Positions 34,294 to 43,269 of a DNA stretch of 64,000 bases are shown here, one piece after another. The translations under genes and the position numbers were made by a program. How positions within the stretch are numbered: the first letter of the stretch is position 1; each line of letters begins with the position of its first letter. Under the pieces are notes generated by a model. That model had not been told where the DNA came from and searched no databases. It was given only the letters and a program-made list of their open reading frames with translations. Origin of the DNA: Paradesertivirga superstes (lineage in GTDB: Bacteria; Bacteroidota; Bacteroidia; Sphingobacteriales; Sphingobacteriaceae); the NCBI RefSeq assembly GCF_037622515.1, contig NZ_JBBJCN010000001.1, forward strand, positions 496,001-560,000. Reading direction: 5' to 3'.

Positions 34294-35259
34294 TTGAAGA
34301 CAAACTCCGAAATTTTAAATATCGCCAGAAAGACACTTCAGACCGAGGTAGAGGGATTATCAGGGCTGATTCATAGATTAAATAATGACTTTCCAGTGAT
34401 AATCACTCAAATTCTTGGCATCAAAGGAAGAGTTATTATCTCTGGGGTAGGAAAAAGCGCCATTATAGCCCAAAAAATGGTAGCAACATTTAACTCTACA
34501 GGTACCCCCTCAATCTTTATGCATGCAGCAGATGCAATTCATGGTGATCTGGGAATTATCCAGAATGATGACATTGTTATTTGCATTTCTAAAAGTGGAA
34601 ATACTTCAGAAATTAAAGTACTTGTTCCATTTTTAAAACAGGCTGGTAATATCCTCATTGGTATGGTGGGCGATCTAAATTCTTATTTAGCTCAACAGGC
34701 TGACTATGTGCTTGATACGACCATAGAAAAGGAAGCTTGTCCGCATAACCTGGCTCCTACTACCAGTACTACCGCACAATTAGCTATGGGAGATGCTCTT
34801 GCTGTTAGCCTATTAGAATGCAGAGAATTCAGCAGTAAAGACTTTGCTAAATATCACCCGGGCGGATCATTGGGTAAACGTTTATATTTAAAGGTTAAGG
34901 ACCTATATACCAGTAACAATAAACCCCAGGTGAACGGCGGCAGTTCCATTAAAGAAGTAATTATTGAAATTACAAAAAACCGTTTAGGTGCTGTAACGGT
35001 TGTCGACAATAATCAAATTACCGGAATAATAACTGATGGAGACATTAGAAGGATGATGGAAAAGCATAATTCTTTTGAAACCTTAGCGGCAAAAGATATT
35101 ATGGGTAAATCTCCAAGACAAATCGAAAGCATGGAGCTTGCAATTAATGCTTTAGAGCTTATGCGAAGTAACAACATCACACAATTAATTGTTGCTGACA
35201 AGGGAGTTTACAAAGGAATTGTACATTTACACGATTTATTAAAAGAAGGAATTATATAA
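34294..35259 (+). CDS. kdsD: Arabinose-5-phosphate isomerase (KpsF/KdsD family)
   Basis: 321 aa from TTG 34294; no ATG precedes the conserved domain. N-terminal SIS domain (RVIISGVGKSAIIAQKMVATFNSTG, CISKSGNTSEI, CPHNLAPTTST) and two C-terminal CBS domains (ITDGDIRRMMEK..., IVHLHDLLKEGII). It converts ribulose-5-phosphate to arabinose-5-phosphate, the KdsA substrate. It is divergent from recQ-kdsA and followed by manC after an 81-bp gap with a hairpin. Confidence 0.94.
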   Translation: MKTNSEILNIARKTLQTEVEGLSGLIHRLNNDFPVIITQILGIKGRVIISGVGKSAIIAQKMVATFNSTGTPSIFMHAADAIHGDLGIIQNDDIVICISKSGNTSEIKVLVPFLKQAGNILIGMVGDLNSYLAQQADYVLDTTIEKEACPHNLAPTTSTTAQLAMGDALAVSLLECREFSSKDFAKYHPGGSLGKRLYLKVKDLYTSNNKPQVNGGSSIKEVIIEITKNRLGAVTVVDNNQITGIITDGDIRRMMEKHNSFETLAAKDIMGKSPRQIESMELAINALELMRSNNITQLIVADKGVYKGIVHLHDLLKEGII

Positions 35260-35269
35260 CGTAATGAAA

Positions 35270-35308
35270 CTATCATGAACATGCCAGGCACTGATATTCT
35301 CATGATAG
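35270..35308. repeat. Inverted repeat between kdsD and manC
   Basis: CTATCATGA (35270-35278) and TCATGATAG (35300-35308) pair perfectly over 9 bp with a 21-nt loop. No T run follows. It may be a weak terminator, an operator or an mRNA processing site. Confidence 0.45.
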
Positions 35309-35340
35309 CGTCACCTACATAAAAAACAATTATATATTAA

Positions 35341-36423
35341 ATGAAAAACTATTATGCAGTAATTATGGCTGGCGGCATTGGCAGTCGCTTTTGGCCAATA
35401 AGCCGTTCAGCTCATCCCAAACAATTTATAGATATTCTTGGAACAGGAAAAACCCTGATTCAAACTACATACGATCGTTTTCTAAAAATCGTACCTGCAG
35501 AAAACATCTTCATTGTTACCAACGACAATTATGCATCCTTAGTTAAGGAGCAGTTGCCCAATATAGATTCAAGTCAGGTTCTTGGCGAGCCTGTAATGCG
35601 AAATACAGCACCTTGCATTGCCTACGCTTGCCATAAAATCAATATGCTAAACCCGGATGCTTCTATTGTAGTTGCCCCCTCCGATCATTTGATTCTGAAT
35701 TCCGAAGAATTTGAAAAAGACATCCGCAATTCATTGGAGGCAGCCTCAAGAAATAATTGCCTGATCACTCTGGGTATTAAACCCTCCCGTCCTGATACAG
35801 GCTATGGTTACATTCAGTTTACCGAAGAAACTTTGGATAACGATTTTCATAAAGTTAAAACGTTCACCGAAAAACCAAATATAGAGCTGGCAAAAACCTT
35901 TGTCCAAAGCGGAGAATTTTTATGGAATGCCGGGATTTTCGTCTGGTCGGTATCGTCTATTTTAAAAGCTTTTGAGCAGTATTTACCAGAAATGAATGAC
36001 ATTTTCAAGGAAGGCGACAATATTTATAATACAGCCAAAGAAAATTCTTTTATTCAGAATGCTTACTATCAGTGCACGAATATTTCCATTGATTATGGCA
36101 TTATGGAAAAAGCAGATAATGTTTACATTTTACCAACCGATTTTGGATGGTCAGATTTGGGAACATGGGCTTCTGTTTATGAGCTTGCAGAGAAAGATTA
36201 CCTCGGAAACGCAGTAATTCCTTCAGACAAAGTGATTATGTACGATTCATCAAATTGTATGGTAAATGTGCCAAAGGGAAAACTTGTAGTTCTGCAGGGT
36301 TTGGACGACTATATTATTGTTGAATCAAATAATACACTCATGATTTGCCATAAAGACAAAGAGCAAAACGTGAAACAGATAGTTGCCGATGTAAGATCTA
36401 AGTTTGGCAACGAGTTTATATAA
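35341..36423 (+). CDS. manC: Mannose-1-phosphate guanylyltransferase
   Basis: 360 aa, single nucleotidyltransferase domain without the fused isomerase found in bifunctional forms. YAVIMAGGIGSRFWPISR is the nucleotide-binding signature with the catalytic Arg, and NTAPCIAYA, APSDHLI, TFTEKPN, WNAGIFVWS and DFGWSDLGTW follow. It makes GDP-mannose for surface glycans, consistent with the neighbouring KDO genes. Confidence 0.94.
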   Translation: MKNYYAVIMAGGIGSRFWPISRSAHPKQFIDILGTGKTLIQTTYDRFLKIVPAENIFIVTNDNYASLVKEQLPNIDSSQVLGEPVMRNTAPCIAYACHKINMLNPDASIVVAPSDHLILNSEEFEKDIRNSLEAASRNNCLITLGIKPSRPDTGYGYIQFTEETLDNDFHKVKTFTEKPNIELAKTFVQSGEFLWNAGIFVWSVSSILKAFEQYLPEMNDIFKEGDNIYNTAKENSFIQNAYYQCTNISIDYGIMEKADNVYILPTDFGWSDLGTWASVYELAEKDYLGNAVIPSDKVIMYDSSNCMVNVPKGKLVVLQGLDDYIIVESNNTLMICHKDKEQNVKQIVADVRSKFGNEFI

Positions 36424-36430
36424 AAATTGA

Positions 36431-36454
36431 GTGAAGGAGTGAAGGAATGAAGGA
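36431..36454. repeat. Short 8-bp tandem repeat between convergent genes
   Basis: GTGAAGGA, GTGAAGGA, ATGAAGGA in a row, with TTCTTCATTC further on that can pair with the last copy. It fills the 62-bp convergent gap between manC and rlmB and may act as a weak two-way terminator. Confidence 0.45.
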
Positions 36455-36485
36455 CAGAATCGATTGATTTTCTTTCTTCATTCTT

Positions 36486-37262
36486 TCATTTATTCATAGC
36501 CCCCACCCTCTGTCTTACCGCCTCATAAAGAATTACTCCAGCCGAAACGGAAACATTCAGTGAATGAATTTCTCCAAACATGGGGATTTTAGCCAGATAG
36601 TCGGCAGCTCTGATAATTTCATTTGAAATTCCATCCTCCTCCGAACCCAAGACAATTGCAACAGGCATTGTATAATCAGGTTCATATAAAAAGTCATTTG
36701 TCTTTTCAGTACAAGCCACAACAAACAAACCGGATTGTTGCAAAAAGCGGGTTGTCTTTAACAAATTTTCTTCCCGGCAAACGGGAATTTTAAATAATGC
36801 TCCTGCAGAAGTTTTAATGGCATCAGGATTAATCTGAGCAGAACCTTTTACCGGAACAACAATAGCGTGTACTCCTGCACATTCGGCTGTTCTTGCAATC
36901 GCGCCAAAATTCCTCACATCAGTAACTCCATCTAAAATCAAGATAAGAGGCGTTTCTCCTTTTTCAAAAATAGCGGGAATAATATCTTCAATGCGTTGAT
37001 AAGTAACCGGTGAAATGAATGCAATTACTCCCTGATGATTTTTAGAGGTAATACGATTCAACTTTTCAACCGGAACCATTTGAAAATTAATAAGCTTATC
37101 ACTCAATAAAGCCTTCAGCTCTTGAAATATTCCTCCGGTAAGGCCACGCTGTACATAAATCGCATCAATATCCTTTCCGCTTTGCACCGCCTCAATCACA
37201 GCGCGGATTCCAAATACCATTTGATTCGATTCTTTTTTAGGCCTTAAAGACTTAGTGTCCAT
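36486..37262 (-). CDS. rlmB: 23S rRNA 2'-O-methyltransferase RlmB-type (SpoU/TrmH)
   Basis: 258 aa from ATG 37262; an ATG seven codons earlier is also in frame but the family begins close to the substrate-binding domain (MVFGIRAVIEAVQSGK). The SPOUT knot has LDGVTDVRNFGAIARTAECAG, LGSEEDGIS and SLNVSVSAGVILYE, the three SpoU motifs. By length and order it matches RlmB, which methylates G2251. A second SpoU-type gene lies at 58974. Confidence 0.9.
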   Translation of the reverse strand: MDTKSLRPKKESNQMVFGIRAVIEAVQSGKDIDAIYVQRGLTGGIFQELKALLSDKLINFQMVPVEKLNRITSKNHQGVIAFISPVTYQRIEDIIPAIFEKGETPLILILDGVTDVRNFGAIARTAECAGVHAIVVPVKGSAQINPDAIKTSAGALFKIPVCREENLLKTTRFLQQSGLFVVACTEKTNDFLYEPDYTMPVAIVLGSEEDGISNEIIRAADYLAKIPMFGEIHSLNVSVSAGVILYEAVRQRVGAMNK

Positions 37263-37397
37263 TGTTAAAAATTTAGCTCGCAAAATACTGATATTTTGAT
37301 CAAATTACAGGTTTAGGAGGTGATATTAATTTGATTGTTAACATCATAAAAAGTTATTAACACCCCATTTATGCTATTGAAAAGCTGGTAATTGCCT

Positions 37398-37417
37398 TTA
37401 TCCACACTTTATCCACA
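37398..37417. promoter_or_regulatory. Two perfect DnaA boxes upstream of dnaB
   Basis: TTATCCACA occurs at 37398-37406 and again at 37409-37417, the same orientation, 11 bp apart, in the AT-rich 266-bp gap before dnaB. Tandem boxes one helical turn apart suit cooperative DnaA binding, either for control of dnaB or as part of an origin region. Confidence 0.65.
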
Positions 37418-37528
37418 TAGGTTTGTGAACAGAACATACTACTTGTTAACAAGAATAAGTAAGTGTAAATATTTTTTTGTGGGTAAGTATCTGATGAGAA
37501 AAACATAGTTAATGCTATTTTTGTACAA

Positions 37529-39094
37529 ATGAGTTTAGATAACCAAAATGATTATAATCCTGGGAAGAAGACTGCACCTGCAGAACGCCGAACCCGCCTA
37601 AGTAATATGGTAAGTGGCCTTGGTAAACTTCCTCCTCAGGCAGTTGATTTGGAAGAAGCTGTTCTTGGCGCATTGATGCTTGAAAAAGACGCCCTTTCAG
37701 CGGTTATCGACATTTTAAAGCCAGAAGTTTTTTATAAAGAAAGTCATCATAAAATTTTTGAAGCGATACATGCGCTTTTTCAAAAATCCTCTCCTGTAGA
37801 TATATTAACGGTTACTTCTCAATTACGCCAGCAGGGTGATTTGGAAATGATTGGTGGTGCATATTATATCACCGAATTGACCAACCGGGTAGCTTCTGCA
37901 GCTAATATTGAATATCATGCCCGGATTATCTCTCAAAAATATATTCAGCGTGAACTGATCAGAATCTCTACAGAAATAATTAATAACGCTTACGAAGACA
38001 CGACAGATATTTTCGATTTACTCGATCATGCGGAGAAAAACCTTTTTGACATTGCACAAAATAACCTTCGACGCGATTCAAGAAAAATGGATGATATTGT
38101 TCGCGAGTCGATAGAGACACTTGAAAAACTTCGTGATAAAGTAGATGGACTAACAGGCGTACCCTCTGGATTTACTGGTTTAGACAGAATGACCTCAGGC
38201 TGGCAACCATCCGATCTGGTAATCATTGCAGCAAGGCCGGCAATGGGTAAAACAGCCTTTGTATTAAGTTGCGCGCGTAATGCTGCTGTTCAGTTTAAAA
38301 AACCAGTCGTAGTATTTTCCCTTGAGATGTCATCGGTACAATTGGTAAATCGTTTGATATCCGGAGAAACGGAAATTGAGCAGGAAAAAATCCGTAAAGG
38401 AAATCTTGCTGAATGGGAATGGCAGCAGCTTCACTCTAAAATTGGTACCTTAACCGAAGCGCCTCTCTTTATTGATGACACCCCGGCTTTGAATATTTTC
38501 GAATTCAGGGCAAAATGCAGAAGATTAAAAGCCCAGTACGACATACAAATGATTATCGTCGATTACCTTCAGTTAATGCATGGAAAGGGTGAAGGAAAAG
38601 GCGGAGGAAACCGGGAACAAGAGATCGGTAGTATTTCCAGAGCATTAAAATCTGTAGCAAAAGAGCTAAATGTTCCTGTATTGGCGCTATCGCAGCTAAG
38701 CCGGGCAGTAGAAAGCAGACCTGGTGCAAGTAAAAGACCAATGTTATCGGATTTACGTGAATCCGGATCTATTGAGCAGGATGCAGACATGGTTTTATTT
38801 CTTTACAGACCGGAATATTATGGTTTAACTGAAGATGAAGAAGGCCGTTCTACAATAGGGATTGGTGAAGTTATTATTGCCAAGCACAGAAATGGTGAAA
38901 CAGGAACGGTTCCTCTACGTTTTGTAGGTAAATTTGTGAAATTTGCAGATCTGGAGGACGATTTCTCCGGTCCGAGTGCACAAAAAGGAAATCCGTTTGG
39001 AGCAATGGCGCCTTCTGAAGATTTTGAGAAACCAAGCAATTTCATCATTCGTCCATCCAGAATGGATGATATTGATGAGGAGCCGCCATTTTAA
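37529..39094 (+). CDS. dnaB: Replicative DNA helicase DnaB
   Basis: 521 aa. N-terminal helical domain (PPQAVDLEEAVLGALMLEKDALS), linker, and RecA-like C-terminal motor with Walker A AARPAMGKTAFVLS, Walker B IIVDYLQLMHG, and SDLRESGSIEQDADMVLFLYR. No intein is present. It unwinds DNA ahead of the replisome as a hexamer. Two DnaA boxes lie upstream. Confidence 0.98.
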   Translation: MSLDNQNDYNPGKKTAPAERRTRLSNMVSGLGKLPPQAVDLEEAVLGALMLEKDALSAVIDILKPEVFYKESHHKIFEAIHALFQKSSPVDILTVTSQLRQQGDLEMIGGAYYITELTNRVASAANIEYHARIISQKYIQRELIRISTEIINNAYEDTTDIFDLLDHAEKNLFDIAQNNLRRDSRKMDDIVRESIETLEKLRDKVDGLTGVPSGFTGLDRMTSGWQPSDLVIIAARPAMGKTAFVLSCARNAAVQFKKPVVVFSLEMSSVQLVNRLISGETEIEQEKIRKGNLAEWEWQQLHSKIGTLTEAPLFIDDTPALNIFEFRAKCRRLKAQYDIQMIIVDYLQLMHGKGEGKGGGNREQEIGSISRALKSVAKELNVPVLALSQLSRAVESRPGASKRPMLSDLRESGSIEQDADMVLFLYRPEYYGLTEDEEGRSTIGIGEVIIAKHRNGETGTVPLRFVGKFVKFADLEDDFSGPSAQKGNPFGAMAPSEDFEKPSNFIIRPSRMDDIDEEPPF

Positions 39095-39252
39095 ATTTTC
39101 TATCGCCTTATTTCAAACAAAAAAAGCTCTATGACCGCTGTTATTTCAGGCAAACGGCAAAAAATCAGCAACTTATTATACTCAGGAAGCGCAGAGCCAT
39201 CAATCTTTGGGAGCTTTGCGTATTATTTTCCTTTTCTGCTTTGCGGGAAAAC

Positions 39253-40476
39253 TTAAATAAACCATCCCAGCAGCACTCCTCCAAGTATAATAAAAGGGGT
39301 TCGTACCCGCGTAAAATTCAAGAGGAGAAAGGTCACTATAATTAATCCAAAGGATAAAAAACTTACAGGCAATGCTTTAAGCATAAAGAAAAAAGCAGCA
39401 ATTAAAAATCCTACAGCCACTGCGTTAATTCCCGAAAGGGAATTTTTTATTCTTGAGATTTTCTTAAGGTCATTCCAAAAAGGAACAAAAAATATCACCA
39501 GAATAAATCCGGGAAGGTTAATACCTAAAGTAGCTACAATGCCTCCCAAAATCTGTCCCGACATTGAATTTCCGGCATTTTTCATGGCCATAGTCCCTAC
39601 AAATGAAGTAAATGAAAATGTAGGTCCTGGAAGTGCCTGCTGTAAAGCGAACCCTGCCAAAAACTCATCGCCTGATAAATAATGCTTCATCTGAACAAAT
39701 TCTGTAAACATCAAAGGGATGAGCACTTGTCCGCCACCAAATATTATGATTCCGTTACGGTAAAAATTCTCAAATAATCTGATCGGCAAACTAAATGGAG
39801 ATGTTTGGTTAATAATCGCACCCAACGTTGCAAAAAGCAACAAAATTCCTATATAATAAGTTACTTTACGGGTATTTATCTTAGAAAACAAATTAACCCG
39901 AAGGGTATTTTCCTCCTGGCTGGTTTCCAGTGCTGAAGATATAATCCCCCCCAATAATATAAGGATTGGAAAAACATAAGCATTTCTCAAAATCAGAGTT
40001 ACAATTACCGCTGTGCCTGCCAACCATATTGAAATATCGCTTTTTAAGACTGATTTTGCTAATACATAGGCCGCATATCCTACAATACCTACAGCAATTG
40101 GTTGAACATAACGCATGATCTTAATAAACTCATTTTTATCATCCAGGAAAGAAAACATTATTGCGGCGAAACAGAGGATTGCTGCTGATGGTATTACCCA
40201 AATTAAGAAAGTTAGTATGGAAAGCCAAATTCCACCTACTTTATATGCTATTCCAATTAATGTTTGAGTAGATGAAGGACCTGGAAGGACCTGAGTGAGG
40301 GCGTTGAGTTCAAGAAGTTCCGTTTCATTTATATAATGCCTTCTGTTTACAAAATCTTTCAGCATTATAGCGATATGCGCTTGTGGTCCTCCAAAAGCAG
40401 TGAACGTATACACTATGACATCCCTGATAAAAAGAAATTGCTTCGCCGTCACCACATTAATCGTCTTCGTAATCAA
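39253..40476 (-). CDS. chrA: Chromate transporter, two-domain CHR family
   Basis: 407 aa with two homologous CHR halves: FTAFGGPQAHIAIM...LTQVLPGPSSTQTLIGIAY in the first and GIIIFGGGQVLIPLM...LQQALPGPTFSFTSFVG in the second; about ten membrane segments. The family exports chromate or exchanges it for sulphate; other anions are possible. Its 5' end overlaps the TPR protein gene by 20 bp, so the two share a transcript. Confidence 0.93.
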   Translation of the reverse strand: MITKTINVVTAKQFLFIRDVIVYTFTAFGGPQAHIAIMLKDFVNRRHYINETELLELNALTQVLPGPSSTQTLIGIAYKVGGIWLSILTFLIWVIPSAAILCFAAIMFSFLDDKNEFIKIMRYVQPIAVGIVGYAAYVLAKSVLKSDISIWLAGTAVIVTLILRNAYVFPILILLGGIISSALETSQEENTLRVNLFSKINTRKVTYYIGILLLFATLGAIINQTSPFSLPIRLFENFYRNGIIIFGGGQVLIPLMFTEFVQMKHYLSGDEFLAGFALQQALPGPTFSFTSFVGTMAMKNAGNSMSGQILGGIVATLGINLPGFILVIFFVPFWNDLKKISRIKNSLSGINAVAVGFLIAAFFFMLKALPVSFLSFGLIIVTFLLLNFTRVRTPFIILGGVLLGWFI

Positions 40477-40792
40477 TTCCCATAGCTGAATTATAAACCG
40501 TTTGTAACTCAGAATATGCGTGGTTGTCTCTTGCAGAACGGGCTGTTAACATGCCTTGTTCGTAAGTTTTGATGGCATCATCTTTTCTGCCAAGTTTTTC
40601 ATAAAGCTTGCCCAGGTGATAATATGTGCCTACATATTCTTTATGATTAAGAATTAAATCTTCAAAGTAAATCAAAGCTGAGTTTAAATCGTTTAAGGCT
40701 ATATACTCCGTAGCCAGAGCGTACTTTAAGAAAGGATCGTTCGGCTCATTGTTGTAAAATTCTAACAGCTTTTGTAATCGGGTGTTCTGCAT
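40457..40792 (-). CDS. Small TPR protein
   Basis: 111 aa from ATG 40792; a longer frame starting upstream would overlap the divergent etfB start and adds non-homologous hydrophobic residues, so I reject it. Two to three TPR-like helix pairs (DPFLKYALATEYIALNDLNSALIYFEDLI, GTYYHLGKLYEKLGRKDDAIKTYEQGM). Likely cytosolic scaffold; partner unknown. It precedes chrA on the same strand. Confidence 0.88.
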   Translation of the reverse strand: MQNTRLQKLLEFYNNEPNDPFLKYALATEYIALNDLNSALIYFEDLILNHKEYVGTYYHLGKLYEKLGRKDDAIKTYEQGMLTARSARDNHAYSELQTVYNSAMGIDYEDD

Positions 40793-40836
40793 TTTAAAAA
40801 GAGGCTTTTTTAAACTAAATTTGCAAAAAAGAGAAT

Positions 40837-41574
40837 ATGAAATTATTGGTTTGTATAAGTAATGTACCAGATACCACAACAAAAGTAACTTTTACCAACA
40901 ATAATACACAATTCAATACCGCGGGTGTACAATTTATCCTAAATCCTTACGATGAGATTGCATTATCAAAAGCAATTGAACTGACAGATGGTGGCAAAGG
41001 GTCTATAACTGTTATTCATGTAGGTGAGGCATCAGCCGATCCCACAATACGTAAAGCTCTGGCTATTGGGGCAGACGAAGCAGTGAGAATAAATGCTATT
41101 CCTCATGATGCCTATTTCGTAGCATCTCAGATAGCCAACTACGCTGCAAATCAAAACTTTGATATTATACTTACGGGAAGAGAATCTATTGATTATAACG
41201 GGGGTTTGGTTGCCGGAATGCTTGGTGAAATGTTGAATATTCCATCAGTATCTATCATTAAAAAGTTAGAAATGAATGGCAATGAATTATTGGTTGAAAA
41301 AGAAATTGAAGGCGGAAAAGAAGTAATCACCGTTGCATTGCCAACTGTCGTAAGCTGCTCTGAAGGTGTTGCAGAGCCCAAAATTCCAAATATGAGAGGA
41401 ATTATGTCGGCCCGAACTAAACCTCTTCAGGTCCTTGATGCGATTGAAACAAGTAAACTAACAAATATAATAGACTATACATCTCCAGTTCCTAGAGGTG
41501 CTGTAAAAATTCTATCAGCGGATGACACCGAAAAGCTGGTAGAATTATTGCACACTGAAGCAAAGGTAATTTAA
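40837..41574 (+). CDS. etfB: Electron transfer flavoprotein, beta subunit
   Basis: 245 aa of the ETF-beta/FixA family: MKLLVCISNVPDTTTKV, NPYDEIALSKAIEL, DIILTGRESIDYNGGLVAGMLGEMLNIP and MRGIMSARTKPL. With EtfA it accepts electrons from acyl-CoA dehydrogenases and passes them to the quinone pool. etfA follows after 26 bp. Confidence 0.96.
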   Translation: MKLLVCISNVPDTTTKVTFTNNNTQFNTAGVQFILNPYDEIALSKAIELTDGGKGSITVIHVGEASADPTIRKALAIGADEAVRINAIPHDAYFVASQIANYAANQNFDIILTGRESIDYNGGLVAGMLGEMLNIPSVSIIKKLEMNGNELLVEKEIEGGKEVITVALPTVVSCSEGVAEPKIPNMRGIMSARTKPLQVLDAIETSKLTNIIDYTSPVPRGAVKILSADDTEKLVELLHTEAKVI

Positions 41575-41600
41575 GCTGGCTAACCATTAATTAAAAAAAC

Positions 41601-42572
41601 ATGTCGGTTTTAGTATATACAGAACAAATAGAAGGGCAATTCAAAAAGTCGGCTTTTGAATCAGTTTCTTATGCGAAGGAAATTTCAAAAGTAATTAACG
41701 AGCCTTTAATTGCTATATCTATAGGAGAAGTTACAGATGCAAACTTACTAACCTTAAGTAAATATGGAGTTGATAAGATACTCATCGCCAGAAAAGATAA
41801 TTTAAAAACGTTTTCAAACGAAGCATATGCGTCTGTTATTACAGAAGCTGCTGTTAAAGAGAATTCAACTATTATTATATTGTCCAATTCTTTTACTGGC
41901 AAAGGGTTGGGCCCATGTTTAGCTGTTAAGCTGAAAGCAGGGATCGTAGCGGGAGCAGTAGAGCTTCCAAAGATTGAAGGCGGAAAATTCCTAGTAAAAA
42001 AACCCACCTTTTCGGGTAAAGCCTTTGCGTCGATCGAAGTATTATCCGACATAAAAATAGTCTCTCTCAGCCCGAATTCCTTCACTTTAATAGAGGTTCA
42101 AACAAACCCGTCAATAGAAGAGTTTAATCCAAACTTAAGCGATACAGATTTTAAAGCCTCTGTTAAAGAAACCGTAAGAACTACAAATAAAGTTTCTTTA
42201 CCTGAGGCTGAGATCGTCGTTTCAGGAGGAAGAGGCTTAAAAGGCCCTGAAAACTGGAAGATTCTGGAAGAACTGGCCGATTCATTAGGCGCAGCAACAG
42301 CATGTTCAAAACCAGTTTCTGATGCAGGATGGAGACCTCATGAAGAACATGTTGGACAAACTGGGATTGTAATCAGTCCGGATCTATATATTGCTGTTGG
42401 AATTTCTGGTGCGATTCAGCATCTTGCAGGTGTTAGTGCCTCAAAAACCATAGTAGCAATCAATAAAGATCCTGATGCTCCAATTTTCAAGGTAGCCGAT
42501 TATGGCATTATTGGTGATGCGTTGGAAGTATTACCTAAATTAACAAAAGCAATAAAAGCATTTAAAGGTTAA
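41601..42572 (+). CDS. etfA: Electron transfer flavoprotein, alpha subunit
   Basis: 323 aa. The C-terminal FAD domain is clear: VSGGRGLKGPENWKILEELA, DAGWRPHEEHVGQTG, LYIAVGISGAIQHLAGVSASKTIVAINKDPDAPIF. It pairs with EtfB encoded just upstream. A nuclease-type gene follows within 35 bp and may be cotranscribed. Confidence 0.97.
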   Translation: MSVLVYTEQIEGQFKKSAFESVSYAKEISKVINEPLIAISIGEVTDANLLTLSKYGVDKILIARKDNLKTFSNEAYASVITEAAVKENSTIIILSNSFTGKGLGPCLAVKLKAGIVAGAVELPKIEGGKFLVKKPTFSGKAFASIEVLSDIKIVSLSPNSFTLIEVQTNPSIEEFNPNLSDTDFKASVKETVRTTNKVSLPEAEIVVSGGRGLKGPENWKILEELADSLGAATACSKPVSDAGWRPHEEHVGQTGIVISPDLYIAVGISGAIQHLAGVSASKTIVAINKDPDAPIFKVADYGIIGDALEVLPKLTKAIKAFKG

Positions 42573-42603
42573 GTTTTAAGCCAACATGTTTGGCCTTAAT
42601 AAT

Positions 42604-43200
42604 ATGAAGAAAATCAAATTAGATATAGTAGGATTATCATATAGTCAAACGCAGTCTGGTGCATATGCCTTAGTTTTAGGCGAAGTGAACGGACGACGCA
42701 GGTTACCTATTATAATTGGAGGTTTCGAAGCACAGGCTATTGCTATAGAAATTGAGAAAATGACTCCGAGCCGGCCCTTAACTCATGATTTATTCAAATC
42801 GTTTGCACTGGCATATAATATTACCATTGAGGAAGTAATTATTTACAATCTAGTGGATGGAATTTTCTTTGCTAAACTGGTATGCAATGATGGTAAAAAA
42901 AACATTGAAATAGATGCCAGAACTTCTGATGCCATCGCGCTGGCTGTACGTTTTGAATGTCCGATAAATACCTATGAGTTTATTCTATCTACTGCGGGTA
43001 TTATGATTGAAGGCAACGATTTTGTGTTTCTTGAAAACATAGATACTCCAACTGAGGAAAAAGTAGCTACTGCCGCAACAAATTATACTTCCCTGAGCGA
43101 TGAAGAACTGAAAGAAAAGCTGCAGCAAGCTTTAACTGAAGAGGCCTATGAAAAAGCCGCGAAAATCAGAGATGAGCTTTCCAAACGAAAATCTTCCTGA
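42604..43200 (+). CDS. Bifunctional nuclease family protein (DUF151) with UVR motif
   Basis: 198 aa from ATG 42604, where homology begins (MKKIKLDIVGLSYSQTQSGAYALVL); an ATG six codons earlier (42586) is possible. The DUF151 domain (~1-130) shows LPIIIGGFEAQAIAIEIE and DARTSDAIALAVRFECPI, and the C-terminus is a UvrB/UvrC-type UVR helix pair (LKEKLQQALTEEAYEKAAKIRDEL). This domain pair is common in Bacteroidota; nuclease activity is known for some plant and mycobacterial members only. Confidence 0.9.
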   Translation: MKKIKLDIVGLSYSQTQSGAYALVLGEVNGRRRLPIIIGGFEAQAIAIEIEKMTPSRPLTHDLFKSFALAYNITIEEVIIYNLVDGIFFAKLVCNDGKKNIEIDARTSDAIALAVRFECPINTYEFILSTAGIMIEGNDFVFLENIDTPTEEKVATAATNYTSLSDEELKEKLQQALTEEAYEKAAKIRDELSKRKSS

Positions 43201-43230
43201 TCCAATAAAAAGATCGGAAACTATTTATAA

Positions 43231-43267
43231 CAAAGAAAGGCCTGTTAATTTAGCAGGCCTTTCTTTG
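43231..43267. terminator. Bidirectional terminator
   Basis: A perfect 14-bp stem (CAAAGAAAGGCCTG / CAGGCCTTTCTTTG) with a 9-nt loop lies between the convergent DUF151 gene and gltA. Confidence 0.9.
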
Positions 43268-43269
43268 TA

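Noticed and set aside
36431..36490. Phase-variable repeat tract or CRISPR-like repeat
   Set aside because: Only three 8-bp units, outside any coding region and without spacers; better seen as terminator-like sequence between convergent genes.
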